Source: UMGS1519 sp963621885
GTDB taxonomy: Bacteria; Actinomycetota; Coriobacteriia; Coriobacteriales; Eggerthellaceae
Length of the DNA: 64,000 nucleotides
Assembly: GCA_963621885.1 (NCBI GenBank)
Contig: CAVFFT010000027.1
Location: 17,954 to 81,953 of the forward strand
Reading direction: 5' to 3'
The position numbers were made by a program, and so were the translations under genes. A model generated the notes under the pieces. That model did not search any database, was not told the DNA's origin, and worked only from the letters and a program-made list of their open reading frames with translations. Shown piece after piece: positions 44,509-52,711 of this stretch. How positions within the stretch are numbered: position 1 is the stretch's first letter; each line of letters opens with the position of its first letter.

Positions 44509-45639
44509 ATGGAGAAGCTGAGGGTCCTGCAGGTCATAGGAGCCATGAATCGGGGCGGCGCGGAAACCGTGGTGATGAATCTGCTGCGCTCGATCGATCG
44601 CGAGAGGTTCCAGTTCGACTTTCTTGTGCATGAGCAGGGACGTTGCGACTACGATGACGAAATCGAGTCGCTGGGCTGCACCATCTATCGCATTCCCCGT
44701 TTCAAGGTCGCCAATGCCGGCCCCTATCGGGCGATTTGCCGCCGCTTCTTCGCGGAGCATCCGGAATACCACGTGGTGCATGGGCATATTGGCAGCTGCG
44801 CATCCATCTACCTCGGCGAGGCGAACCGGGCGGGTTGTGCCACGATCGCGCACAGCCACAATGTGAACTCGACCCGGCTGCTGCATCGCACGCTATACGG
44901 GTATCTCGTGCGCGACTTGCCGCAGATCGCCGACGCGTTTTTGGGATGCAGCCTGCAGGCGGGCATCGATCGTTTCGGCATTGGCGTTGCCGCGACCGAG
45001 CGCTTCAACGTGATGCGCAACGGTATTGATCTTTCGAGCTACGAGAACGATGCCGCCACCCACGCCCGCGCGAAGGAGGCCTTGGGCTATGCCGATGTGC
45101 CGCTTGTCGGAAACGTGGGCCGGCTCGTGACACAGAAGAACCAGGGCTTTCTGCTTGATGTGTTCGCGGGCATTCTGCGTGAGGTTCCCGAAGCGCGCCT
45201 TCTTGTGGTTGGACGCGGCGAGAAGGAAGGCGAGCTGAAGGAGAAGGCGGAAAGCCTGGGCATTGCCGCGTCGGTCGATTTCCTGGGCGTGCGCGACGAC
45301 GTGCCCGAGATTCTGAAGGCGCTCGATGTGTTTGTCTTCCCCTCGCTGCGTGAGGGTCTGGGCATGTCGCTGGTGGAGGCGCAGGCGGCGTCCGTTCCGT
45401 GTCTTGCCACGGATACCATCGCCCGCGATGCGTTCCTGACCGATTATGCCAAGCCGCTTCCCCTTGCGGCGGGTGCGGATGAATGGGCGCGCCAAGCGGT
45501 GGCGCTGTTGCAAGACCCGCCGGCGCGCAAGGATGCGCGACAGGCGATTCAGGCGCAGGGCTACGATATCGAGAGCGTGGCGCGGTGGATGGAAGGCTAT
45601 TACCGCCAACTCGCCGCAACCTATTGCACGCATAAGTAG
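44509..45639 (+). CDS. family 4 glycosyltransferase
   Basis: GT-B fold, 376 residues. The N-terminal VIGAMNRGGAETVVMNLLRSID is the classic capsule-type entry; VHGHIGSCASIYL and HSHNVNS follow. The donor-binding domain has VGNVGRLVTQKNQGFLLDVF and the E-x7-E motif FPSLREGLGMSLVEAQAA. ATG 44509 follows AAGGAG. Probably elongates the repeat unit of the surface polymer; donor sugar unknown. Confidence 0.9.
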   Translation: MEKLRVLQVIGAMNRGGAETVVMNLLRSIDRERFQFDFLVHEQGRCDYDDEIESLGCTIYRIPRFKVANAGPYRAICRRFFAEHPEYHVVHGHIGSCASIYLGEANRAGCATIAHSHNVNSTRLLHRTLYGYLVRDLPQIADAFLGCSLQAGIDRFGIGVAATERFNVMRNGIDLSSYENDAATHARAKEALGYADVPLVGNVGRLVTQKNQGFLLDVFAGILREVPEARLLVVGRGEKEGELKEKAESLGIAASVDFLGVRDDVPEILKALDVFVFPSLREGLGMSLVEAQAASVPCLATDTIARDAFLTDYAKPLPLAAGADEWARQAVALLQDPPARKDARQAIQAQGYDIESVARWMEGYYRQLAATYCTHK

Positions 45640-45781
45640 GCTGGTTACGGGCCTAAGCGGCGGCGTGGTGGGCTGGCCGCCTGTCGGGGTAGTGTCGTGT
45701 ATGAGCTGACTATTGGCGAAACCGCCGCTGAGTCGAACCTGGCTTAAATGCTGGCGCAATCAAAGGCTGCTTCTTAAAACG

Positions 45782-45823
45782 GAACTGCCGCCTCGTCATG
45801 GACGGGACGGCAGTTCTTATTTT
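45782..45823 (+). terminator. convergent-gene terminator
   Basis: The 9-bp stem GAACTGCCG/CGGCAGTTC (45782-45790 with 45808-45816) with a 17-nt loop is followed by TTATTTTG on the plus strand and CGTTTTAAG on the minus strand. Confidence 0.82.
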
Positions 45824-45840
45824 GCTTTCGGACGCTTATG

Positions 45841-45910
45841 CTTGCGCGCGTTTCGGCTTGCGTCTACGTTCGCGCTTGCGCCTACGCTCGCGCGCCTACG
45901 CTCGCGGTTA
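45841..45910. repeat. 18-bp tandem repeat, about 4 copies
   Basis: Consecutive units of the form CTTGCGYCTACGYTCGCG at 45857-45874 and 45875-45892, with degenerate copies on both sides. It lies between the terminator and the stop codon of the ATP-grasp gene. Confidence 0.72.
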
Positions 45911-45915
45911 CGCGC

Positions 45916-47040
45916 TTACGCCTGATGCGCGGCGGCGATGTACGCCTGGCGCTCGGCGAGATAGGTGTTCCAGTGCGGACGGCCGGCATGACCGATGGCG
46001 GTTTGTGTGACGAACACGGCCCAGCCGTCGTTGAACTCGACGATGGTCGGCTTGCCGTCTTCGCCAATCGCGATATCCCAGCCGATGGTGAACAGCTGCG
46101 GCAGCGCTTCATGCGCCTGCTTGCACAGGTCGCGAATCGCCGCCATGTTGGGAATCACCGCATCCTGGAAGTCGTGGATGGTGCGGCTCTTGTGTGAGAA
46201 GTTGAAGAGCGACGGGTCGAGGCGGCCCTCTTCGTCAACGTTCGTGTAGAAGCCGTCGGCGTAGGCGTTGTCCACCACGGCACCCGGGCAGCCCATGCGC
46301 ACGGCGGCGTCGTCAACGAAGGCGTGCGTGCCCACGTGGTAGGTCACGACGCGGAGCGTGTTGAGCGACGTCGGGTTGAAGCGCGCCATGTCGGCATGCT
46401 GCACGAAGTAGTCCTGCACGATCCAGGTCGAGATGGGCGAGGCGATGCTCTGGATGAAGGATTCAAGATCCTCGGTCTTGCCGTCGGAACGCAGGCCTCC
46501 GTCCACAACCTCGGCGATGACAATCTGCCTGCCGCGACCGCCGTAGACCTCCTTGAAGACGAGCTTCTGACCCTTGTCATGCTCGCCGATGAAGTCGGCA
46601 AATGCGCACGGCTGCACGCGCTGCGCCGTCGAGGAGCTCACGCGGAAGAAGTCGTTGTGCACGAGAATGCCCTTGGTGGGGATGTACGCGCCGGAATCCT
46701 CGCCGAACCAGTAGTGCAGGTACATTTCGGAAAGGAGCTTGCTGCGCGGAATGAGCGTGTGGTCGTATTTCAGCGTCTTGCCGAGCGGGCTGAACGTGGA
46801 GTTCACATCCCAACGGAGCTTGCTGAAGGCCTTCAGGTCCAGCCAGTCATCACAGGGCTGGGCGTCGGCGCGGTCCATGCCATAGAGGTTGTAGCAGGCG
46901 TTCACTTCGCCGTATTTCTCGAGCCAATCGAGAAGGTCGGCTTCGCGCACGTCGCGCGGCTTGCGATCCACCTCGGGATACTGCGTGGGCGCGTCCAGAA
47001 TGGACTGGATCTGTGCCGCCTGAGCCTCGTTCAATGTCAT
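45916..47040 (-). CDS. sugar-transfer-associated ATP-grasp protein
   Basis: 374 residues resembling the ATP-grasp family found with capsule and teichoic-acid loci. ATP-grasp elements: LVFKEVYGGRGRQIVIAEV (lysine and glycine loop), WIVQDYFVQHADMARFNPTSLNTLRVVTY (metal and substrate loop), and DIAIGEDGKPTIVEFNDGWAV (metal-binding Glu/Asn). The reaction is not established for the family; a carboxylate-amine ligation on a glycan or donor is expected. ATG 47040 follows AGAGG. Monocistronic on the minus strand. Confidence 0.8.
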   Translation of the reverse strand: MTLNEAQAAQIQSILDAPTQYPEVDRKPRDVREADLLDWLEKYGEVNACYNLYGMDRADAQPCDDWLDLKAFSKLRWDVNSTFSPLGKTLKYDHTLIPRSKLLSEMYLHYWFGEDSGAYIPTKGILVHNDFFRVSSSTAQRVQPCAFADFIGEHDKGQKLVFKEVYGGRGRQIVIAEVVDGGLRSDGKTEDLESFIQSIASPISTWIVQDYFVQHADMARFNPTSLNTLRVVTYHVGTHAFVDDAAVRMGCPGAVVDNAYADGFYTNVDEEGRLDPSLFNFSHKSRTIHDFQDAVIPNMAAIRDLCKQAHEALPQLFTIGWDIAIGEDGKPTIVEFNDGWAVFVTQTAIGHAGRPHWNTYLAERQAYIAAAHQA

Positions 47041-47467
47041 GAAAACCTCTTTTCTTTGGCTTGTTTTTGCTTGATTATACTGTACCCGCTTTGGACCCGC
47101 GCCACACGCGCGCGGCGTCGCGAACATGTAAACAGCTCATTGGGGCGCTTTCGGCTGTCTTGCGCGGCGCACGATGCGTGCACATGCGCTGATTGGCACG
47201 CACCCTAGTTTGTTCCAAATGCGGTTTCATACGACGGGCGTGTCATGGATGCCAAACGGCGAAGTCCTTCAAAACATTGAAGAAATGTCGTATTTCGCCA
47301 AATAGAACATTGAAGGATTGCGGATTCGTGCCAATTTGCCCTGCGCCACCTGCGCCGTGCGTGCGCAGGCCCGTTTGCCTTTTATGTAAAGGGCGGCGAT
47401 GAGCCTAAGAAGCCGGTATAGAATGAGCCCTTGTCATTGACGGCGAATATTGAAGAGGGGCGACCCA
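47041..47467. other. divergent intergenic region upstream of tagD
   Basis: 427 bp, less GC-rich than its surroundings around 47200-47340. It contains a 33-bp repeat pair (47273-47338), an inverted repeat TCCTTCAA/TTGAAGGA (47265-47272 with 47310-47317) and a possible -10 TAGAAT (47419-47424) for tagD. A 69-codon Cys-rich frame (47193-47402) has no ribosome binding site and its internal repeats follow from the 33-bp DNA repeat. Confidence 0.55.
47273..47338. repeat. 33-bp repeat, 2 units
   Basis: Units 47273-47305 and 47306-47338 share AACATTGAAG at the start and match at 22 of 33 positions. Confidence 0.6.
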
Positions 47468-47893
47468 ATGAAGAAGGTTCTCACGGTCGGTGTATTCGAC
47501 TACTTTCATATCGGACATCTCAATCTTTTCGAGCACGCGAAGCAGCTGGGCGACTACCTGATCGTGGCCGTGCAGGATGGCGACTACATCCTGAAGTACA
47601 AGCCCGACGCGAACGTGATGTACACCACCGAAGAGCGCAAGCGTCTCGTGGGCGCGCTGCGCGTGGTTGACGAGGTCATCACCTATCAGGACGTCGACCG
47701 GACCATCCAGGAGGTCGACTTCGACGTGTATTGCGTCGGTGAGGACCAGTGCCATGCCGGTTTCCAGCGCGCTGTGAAATGGTGCGAGGAGCACGGCAAG
47801 GAAGTCGTGCGTCTGTCGCGTACGAAGGGCATCTGCTCTTCCGACATCAAGGCTGAGCTTGCTCGCGAAGAGGAAGAGAAGCAGGGAGAGTAA
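47468..47893 (+). CDS. tagD: glycerol-3-phosphate cytidylyltransferase (TagD/TarD)
   Basis: 141 residues, the normal size. GVFDYFHIGHLNLF carries the GxFDxxHxGH CTP-binding motif, KYKPDANVMYTTEERKRLV the substrate helix, and RTKGICSSDIK corresponds to the RTxGISTT motif with Cys-Ser replacing Ser-Thr. It makes CDP-glycerol for the CDP-polyol phosphotransferases at 29712 and 34661. ATG 47468 after GAGGGG. A strong terminator follows. Confidence 0.93.
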   Translation: MKKVLTVGVFDYFHIGHLNLFEHAKQLGDYLIVAVQDGDYILKYKPDANVMYTTEERKRLVGALRVVDEVITYQDVDRTIQEVDFDVYCVGEDQCHAGFQRAVKWCEEHGKEVVRLSRTKGICSSDIKAELAREEEEKQGE

Positions 47894-47968
47894 ACCGCGC
47901 GCATATGGGTCGCGTGTGTATGGGGTGAATCGCTCTTTGCGCACCCGGCACGCAGTTCATGCATTCAG

Positions 47969-48001
47969 GCGGCGTGGGACCTTTGGTCTCGCGCCGCTTT
48001 T
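47969..48001 (+). terminator. terminator of tagD
   Basis: A 13-bp stem (47969-47981 with 47985-47997, two G-U pairs) and TTT loop are followed by TTTT. Confidence 0.85.
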
Positions 48002-48101
48002 GCGTTTCGTACGCGTGAGCCCGGCGTGGGCGTATAGTTCGTTTCCCGCCAAAGTTTGGCGCGCTGTGTTCCGGCTATTCTCCTGCCGCTTTTGCGTTTC
48101 G
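47993..48101. repeat. 17-bp direct repeat and palindrome
   Basis: GCCGCTTTTGCGTTTCG occurs identically at 47993-48009 (the arm and T-tract of the tagD terminator) and 48085-48101. Between them CGCCAAA-G-TTTGGCG (48047-48061) is a perfect palindrome. Confidence 0.6.
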
Positions 48102-48158
48102 CGCGCGGCTATCGAGCCGTCACGCAAGTGCTCGACGCCAGATCGTTCCCTCTGCAGC

Positions 48159-49403
48159 CTACGATTCCGACCCGCTCTTGTGGTGGTAGAGGAACACGAA
48201 GAACACACGCGTGAAGCAGAGGACCGCTTCGCTGCCGCAGCGCAGAATCGCGACGTTCTCGATCGTGAAGCTCGACGTGAGAACGAGCGCCACAAGGCCC
48301 GCCACCTGGAAGAGGCAGGACGCGACCGAAGTCACCGTGAGCGGGCGCACCCAGCCGACGGCGGCAAGCACCGGGAAGCCGAGCATGACCGCCGGGAACG
48401 AGAAGGTGAGAATCGGCGACACGTAGGCGATGAGGTAGGAGCCCGGCAGGAACTCCTCGCCGCCAAGCACGAGCATGACGATGTCGGACAGCAGCGCGAA
48501 GGCGATGGTGCCAACGATGACGATGGGCATGCCGATTGCCATGAGCTTGCGGACGATGGCGAAGTCGCGCCGCTTCACCATGTGGGGGTAGAGGCTGTTC
48601 GACACGGGCGAGTAGAGCGCCTGCACCGCGACGACCGCCGTCATCGCGATGGACCAGTACGAGACCTGCGCGGCGTCGGTGATGAAGTAGCCCACGAAGA
48701 GCATCGTGATCGAGGAGAGGATGCCCGTCGCGACATGCGAGATGAAGAAGATGGTGCTTTCCGTGAAAGCCGACTTCAGACGCTCGGCCGCGACACGGAT
48801 GAAGGTGATGCTGCGCTTGCGAATGACGTTCTCCCACGACCAGAGCAGGGCGACGAGCGCGCCGAGCGCTTCGAAAATGGCGACGAGCAGGATGTCTTCC
48901 GGACCTCGCACGAAGATGAAAATCAGACCAACCGCCACGATCTGCGAGGCGACATATCGGTAGGTGATGATGCCCATGTCCTCCTGACCTCGGAAAACGT
49001 AGTCGGGAAGGAAGGCCTTGCAGCAGGTGCCGAGGTAGGCGATCGCGACGTAGGCGGGATTTGCCGCCATGAGCGGCAACGCGAGCGTAATGGGAATGAG
49101 GGCGATGGCGCCCACGATGGCAAGCACGCCGCGCAGCAAGGTGATCGCGCTCGTCTCGATGCGCTCCTCCAGTAGCGAGGTGGCCTCCGCGATGGTCTTC
49201 GTGCCGTAGTTCGTGAAGCCGTATTCCAGGAACATGAGCATGAAGGTCATGGCCGCCATGATGTAGGCGCGAATGGCGAATACGTCAGGCCCGAGCGTGC
49301 GGGTGAGATAGGCAACCGTGACGAAGGGGAACAGGTACTTCATCGCCTGCAATATATATTGGTAGATGGTGTTTTTCGCGAGACGCGAGCGGTCGACTGA
49401 CAT
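48159..49403 (-). CDS. polysaccharide flippase (Wzx-like, MOP superfamily)
   Basis: 414 residues and about 12 hydrophobic helices. The start region NTIYQYILQAMKYLFPFVTVAYLTRTLGPDVFA is typical of RfbX/Wzx-type flippases, followed by DYVFRGQEDM. ATG 49403 lies 12 nt after GGAGG; ATG 49415 directly abuts that site and is less likely. It closes the polymer locus on the minus strand. Having a Wzx-type flippase besides the TagGH-type exporter implies at least two exported glycans. Confidence 0.88.
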   Translation of the reverse strand: MSVDRSRLAKNTIYQYILQAMKYLFPFVTVAYLTRTLGPDVFAIRAYIMAAMTFMLMFLEYGFTNYGTKTIAEATSLLEERIETSAITLLRGVLAIVGAIALIPITLALPLMAANPAYVAIAYLGTCCKAFLPDYVFRGQEDMGIITYRYVASQIVAVGLIFIFVRGPEDILLVAIFEALGALVALLWSWENVIRKRSITFIRVAAERLKSAFTESTIFFISHVATGILSSITMLFVGYFITDAAQVSYWSIAMTAVVAVQALYSPVSNSLYPHMVKRRDFAIVRKLMAIGMPIVIVGTIAFALLSDIVMLVLGGEEFLPGSYLIAYVSPILTFSFPAVMLGFPVLAAVGWVRPLTVTSVASCLFQVAGLVALVLTSSFTIENVAILRCGSEAVLCFTRVFFVFLYHHKSGSES

Positions 49404-49588
49404 ACGGAGTGGCATCCTCCAAGCTTGTTTGCGTAATTATTACCTGCGTGTTCTTTCGAGGGCAGATGATAGCGCATGGCCTTAACGCACAGGCGGATGC
49501 TCACGATTATGATAAGGTGTCAGGGCTTTTCGCGCGGACATGTGGTCATGTCGCATCGCGAAGCGCATTCGAAAAGGAGCTTTCAAGC

Positions 49589-50728
49589 ATGAAGAGAATA
49601 GCCATTGTGGGTATGGGAATGGTCGGCGCATCATTCGCCTGCGCATTCAAGAGCGCCTGCCCCGATTCTCATGTGCTGGGCGTTGACGCCTCGCGTGAAT
49701 CGATAGACCTTGCTTGCGAACGCGCATGGATAGACGAAGGCGCGCTTGCCGGTGACGATGCTTTCGAGCGTTTCATTCAGGATGGCTGCGATTTTGTGCT
49801 GCTGGCGATTCCGGTCGACCAGGCGCGCCCCTATTTTGAAGCTCTCGCGCGCTGCGATTACCGCGGCCTCGTGTCGGACACCGCTTCCACGAAGGGACGC
49901 ATTTGCGCCTTGGCCGAAGAGCTGCTGCCCGATCCGAGCGTCTTCCTGCCGGGCCATCCGATGGCCGGGTCGGAAGTGAATGGCATTGCCGGCGCCCGCC
50001 CGCAGATGTTCCAGGGCGCGCACTGGATTCTCTGCCCCGATGCCCGCACGTCCTCCAGCAAGTATGCGTGGTATCACGACCTTCTGACCTCGATTGGCGC
50101 GCGCGTGATATCGCTTCCGCGCGAAGACCACGATGCGGCGGTCGCGGTGGTGAGCCATGTGCCGCATATCGTGGCGGCCTCGTTGGTGCAGCTGGCGAAC
50201 CAGCACGTCGATGACCAGGGCGCCCTGTTCCGCCTGGCAGCGGGCGGCTTCAAGGATTCGACCCGCATCGCCGCCGGCTCGGCCCGCTTGTGGAGCGGCA
50301 TTCTGCTTGATAACGCGGACGAGGTGTCGGGTGGCCTGCGCGAGCTGCGCGGCATCATCGAGTCGTATCGCCTCGCAATCGCGGCGGGGAACCGTCCGCT
50401 TCTGGAAGAGCTGCTCGAGCAGAGTGCGGAAGCGCGACGGGCGATTCCCACACGTTGGCTTCCCGAGACCGAGAAGCTTTTCGAGGCGCGCATTCCCATG
50501 CAAAACCGGCAGGGTGCCATCGCCGAAATCACGACGCAGGCGGGTGTTTGCGGCTGCAATATTCACTCGATCGAGATCGACCACCTGACCGCGCATACCG
50601 CGGTCCTCTCGCTCGTGCTGACCGATGAGGGCGATATGGAGGCTTTCGTTCATGGTCTGCGCGATTCGGGGTATTCTGTAGACATCGGGCCGTTGACGGC
50701 AAAGGAGCACACCCATGGCGAGCAATAA
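49589..50728 (+). CDS. tyrA: prephenate dehydrogenase with ACT domain
   Basis: Makes 4-hydroxyphenylpyruvate for tyrosine. NAD-binding IVGMGMVGASFA (about residues 5-16), the prephenate motif PGHPMAGSEVNGI, and the helical domain with DHDAAVAVVSHVPH. The C-terminal ~75 residues form an ACT regulatory domain (MQNRQGAIAEITTQAGV), suggesting tyrosine feedback. 379 residues. ATG 49589 follows AAAGGAG. First gene of an overlapping operon: aroA starts 14 bp before its end. Confidence 0.94.
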   Translation: MKRIAIVGMGMVGASFACAFKSACPDSHVLGVDASRESIDLACERAWIDEGALAGDDAFERFIQDGCDFVLLAIPVDQARPYFEALARCDYRGLVSDTASTKGRICALAEELLPDPSVFLPGHPMAGSEVNGIAGARPQMFQGAHWILCPDARTSSSKYAWYHDLLTSIGARVISLPREDHDAAVAVVSHVPHIVAASLVQLANQHVDDQGALFRLAAGGFKDSTRIAAGSARLWSGILLDNADEVSGGLRELRGIIESYRLAIAAGNRPLLEELLEQSAEARRAIPTRWLPETEKLFEARIPMQNRQGAIAEITTQAGVCGCNIHSIEIDHLTAHTAVLSLVLTDEGDMEAFVHGLRDSGYSVDIGPLTAKEHTHGEQ

Positions 50729-52043
50729 CATAACCCGCATCGAACCGCTGGCAGGGCCTCTTGATGGTGCCACGCGTGTTCCCGGAGACAAATCGATTTC
50801 ACATCGCGCCGTTCTCTTTGGTGCTATGGCGGAAGGCACGAGCCGCGTGTCGGGCCTGCTCGATTCGCAGGACGTGCGTTCGTCGATAGGCGCTGTGAGG
50901 CAGCTGGGCGCCAAGGTCGAGCTGACCCGCGCTCTTGACGGAAGCCTTGAAGGCGGCATCACCGGCTGGGGAGCGCAAGGGCCTACCGAGCCTTCCGAGC
51001 CTATCGACTGCGGCAATTCCGGAACGACGGCGCGCCTGCTCATGGGCGTGTTGGCACCCTGGGACATAAGCGTGACCATCACGGGTGACGACAGCTTGGT
51101 CACGCGCCCGATGCGTCGCATCACGGCACCGCTGATGAAGATGGGCGTGACCTTCGAGCCGGCGGGTCGCGAGACGCTGCCTCTGACGGAGAAGGGCACC
51201 CGCGCCCTGAAGGCGATCGATTACGAGTCGCCCATGTCGTCGGCGCAGCTGAAAACTGCCGTGCTTCTGGCGGGCCTTTTCGCGCAGGGCACGACGACGG
51301 TGCGCGAGCCTTCGCCCTCCCGCAACCATACGGAGCTCATGCTGCCGGAATTCGGTGCGACAACGACGGCGTCGACGCTTACCGCCACGGTCGAGGGGCC
51401 GTGCAGTCTGAAGGCATGCGAGGTTTCGGTGCCAGGCGATCCGTCTTCGGCGGCGTATCTCATTTGCGCGGCCCTGCTGAAGCGGGGAAGCAGCATCCAG
51501 GTGGAAAACGTGAGCCTGAACACCGCCCGCACGGGCTTCGTGCGCACGCTCGAGCGCATGGGCGCGAGCATCGACACGCGCATCACCGGGTATTCGGGCA
51601 AGGAGGCCTACGGCATCATTTCCGCCGCGTGGACGCCCGACCTTGTGGGCTGCGAGATTCCTCCGCAGCATATCGCTTCCGAAATCGACGAGATTCCGGT
51701 GCTCGCGATGGTGGCGGCGCATGCGCGCGGCATCACCGTTTTCCGTGGCGTCGGCGAGCTGAAGGTGAAGGAGTCGAACCGCCTTGCGGCGACTATCGAC
51801 ACGCTCAACGCGATTGGGGTGGACGCCTGGGACGAGGGCGACGACCTCTACATTCAGGGGCAGCCTGACCTGCGCATTCCTGAGGGCCTGGTATTCGACT
51901 CGCGTCATGACCATCGTCTTGCGATGGCATGGAGCTTGCTTGGCCTTTGCGGGAATACGCCCGTTGACATCGTCGATTTCGATGCGGTGAAGGTGAGTTT
52001 CCCTTCATTTTTGAATCTGTTTGAAAGGCTGGTACAGCAGTGA
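50715..52043 (+). CDS. aroA: 5-enolpyruvylshikimate-3-phosphate synthase
   Basis: Shikimate-pathway enzyme joining shikimate 3-phosphate and PEP. 442 residues with PGDKSISHRAV (about 23-33), DCGNSGTTARL, the VPGDPSSAAYLICAA loop and KVKESNRLAA near the end. Residues of the PEP site (GNSGTTAR) are intact with Gly and Thr in the usual places. It overlaps tyrA and cmk (4 bp) on either side. Confidence 0.97.
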   Translation: MASNNITRIEPLAGPLDGATRVPGDKSISHRAVLFGAMAEGTSRVSGLLDSQDVRSSIGAVRQLGAKVELTRALDGSLEGGITGWGAQGPTEPSEPIDCGNSGTTARLLMGVLAPWDISVTITGDDSLVTRPMRRITAPLMKMGVTFEPAGRETLPLTEKGTRALKAIDYESPMSSAQLKTAVLLAGLFAQGTTTVREPSPSRNHTELMLPEFGATTTASTLTATVEGPCSLKACEVSVPGDPSSAAYLICAALLKRGSSIQVENVSLNTARTGFVRTLERMGASIDTRITGYSGKEAYGIISAAWTPDLVGCEIPPQHIASEIDEIPVLAMVAAHARGITVFRGVGELKVKESNRLAATIDTLNAIGVDAWDEGDDLYIQGQPDLRIPEGLVFDSRHDHRLAMAWSLLGLCGNTPVDIVDFDAVKVSFPSFLNLFERLVQQ

Positions 52044-52711
52044 TAATTGCCCTTGATGGACCAAGTGGGGCGGGCAAGTCGACGATTGCGCGGCTTGCGG
52101 CCAAGCGTCTGGGATTCTCGTGCCTTGATACCGGTGCGATGTATAGGTGCGTTGCCTACCTCGCGCTGAAGGGCGGCGTGTCTCTTGACGACGAGCAGAA
52201 GCTGGGCGAGCTTGCGCGCACGGCCTGCATATCCTTTGAGCATGAAGCGGGCGACCCGGCTCCTTCACGCGTCCTCATTGACGGATTGGATGTGACGAGC
52301 GCCATTCGCACGGGTGAGGTCGATCGCGCGGTCGCGCGGGTCGCGAGCGTTTCCGAAGTGCGCCGCGCCTTGGTTGACCAGCAGCGTCGTATTGGACGCC
52401 AGGGAAACTACGTTGTTGACGGGCGCGATATCGGCTCGACCGTTTTTCCCGATGCCGAAGTGAAGCTGTTTGTGACCGCGAGCGCGGAAGAGCGCGCGCA
52501 CCGGCGCGTGGCGCAGAATCTTGCGCGCGGCGTGGGCGACACCGACTACGACAAGGTGCTTGCCGATATCATCAAGCGCGACGAGCAGGACACCCATCGC
52601 GCGGAAAGCCCTTTGCATCGCGCCGATGACGCCGTGTTGCTCGACACCTCGGGCCGCACGGTGAAGGAATGCGTGCGCTTCGTGTGCGATTTGCAGAAAG
52701 AGGCCGAATGA
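52040..52711 (+). CDS. cmk: cytidylate kinase
   Basis: Phosphorylates CMP and dCMP. P-loop IALDGPSGAGKSTIAR at the N-terminus, DTGAMYR, and DGRDIGSTVFPDA; the LID segment is RRVAQNLARGVGDTDYDKV. 223 residues. GTG start at 52040 overlaps the aroA stop. It may also recycle CMP released by the CDP-polyol transferases of the locus next door. Confidence 0.95.
   Translation: MIIALDGPSGAGKSTIARLAAKRLGFSCLDTGAMYRCVAYLALKGGVSLDDEQKLGELARTACISFEHEAGDPAPSRVLIDGLDVTSAIRTGEVDRAVARVASVSEVRRALVDQQRRIGRQGNYVVDGRDIGSTVFPDAEVKLFVTASAEERAHRRVAQNLARGVGDTDYDKVLADIIKRDEQDTHRAESPLHRADDAVLLDTSGRTVKECVRFVCDLQKEAE

Larger units (their letters stand above)
45640..45915. other. convergent intergenic region
   Basis: 276 bp between the family-4 glycosyltransferase and the ATP-grasp gene: a two-way terminator (45782-45823) and an 18-bp tandem repeat (45841-45910). 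No gene. Confidence 0.6.

Noticed and set aside
47193..47402. 69-codon Cys-rich frame with CxxC pairs
   Set aside because: No ribosome binding site (TTG start), its internal 11-residue similarity is explained by the 33-bp DNA repeat, and the cysteine pattern fits no zinc-ribbon spacing.
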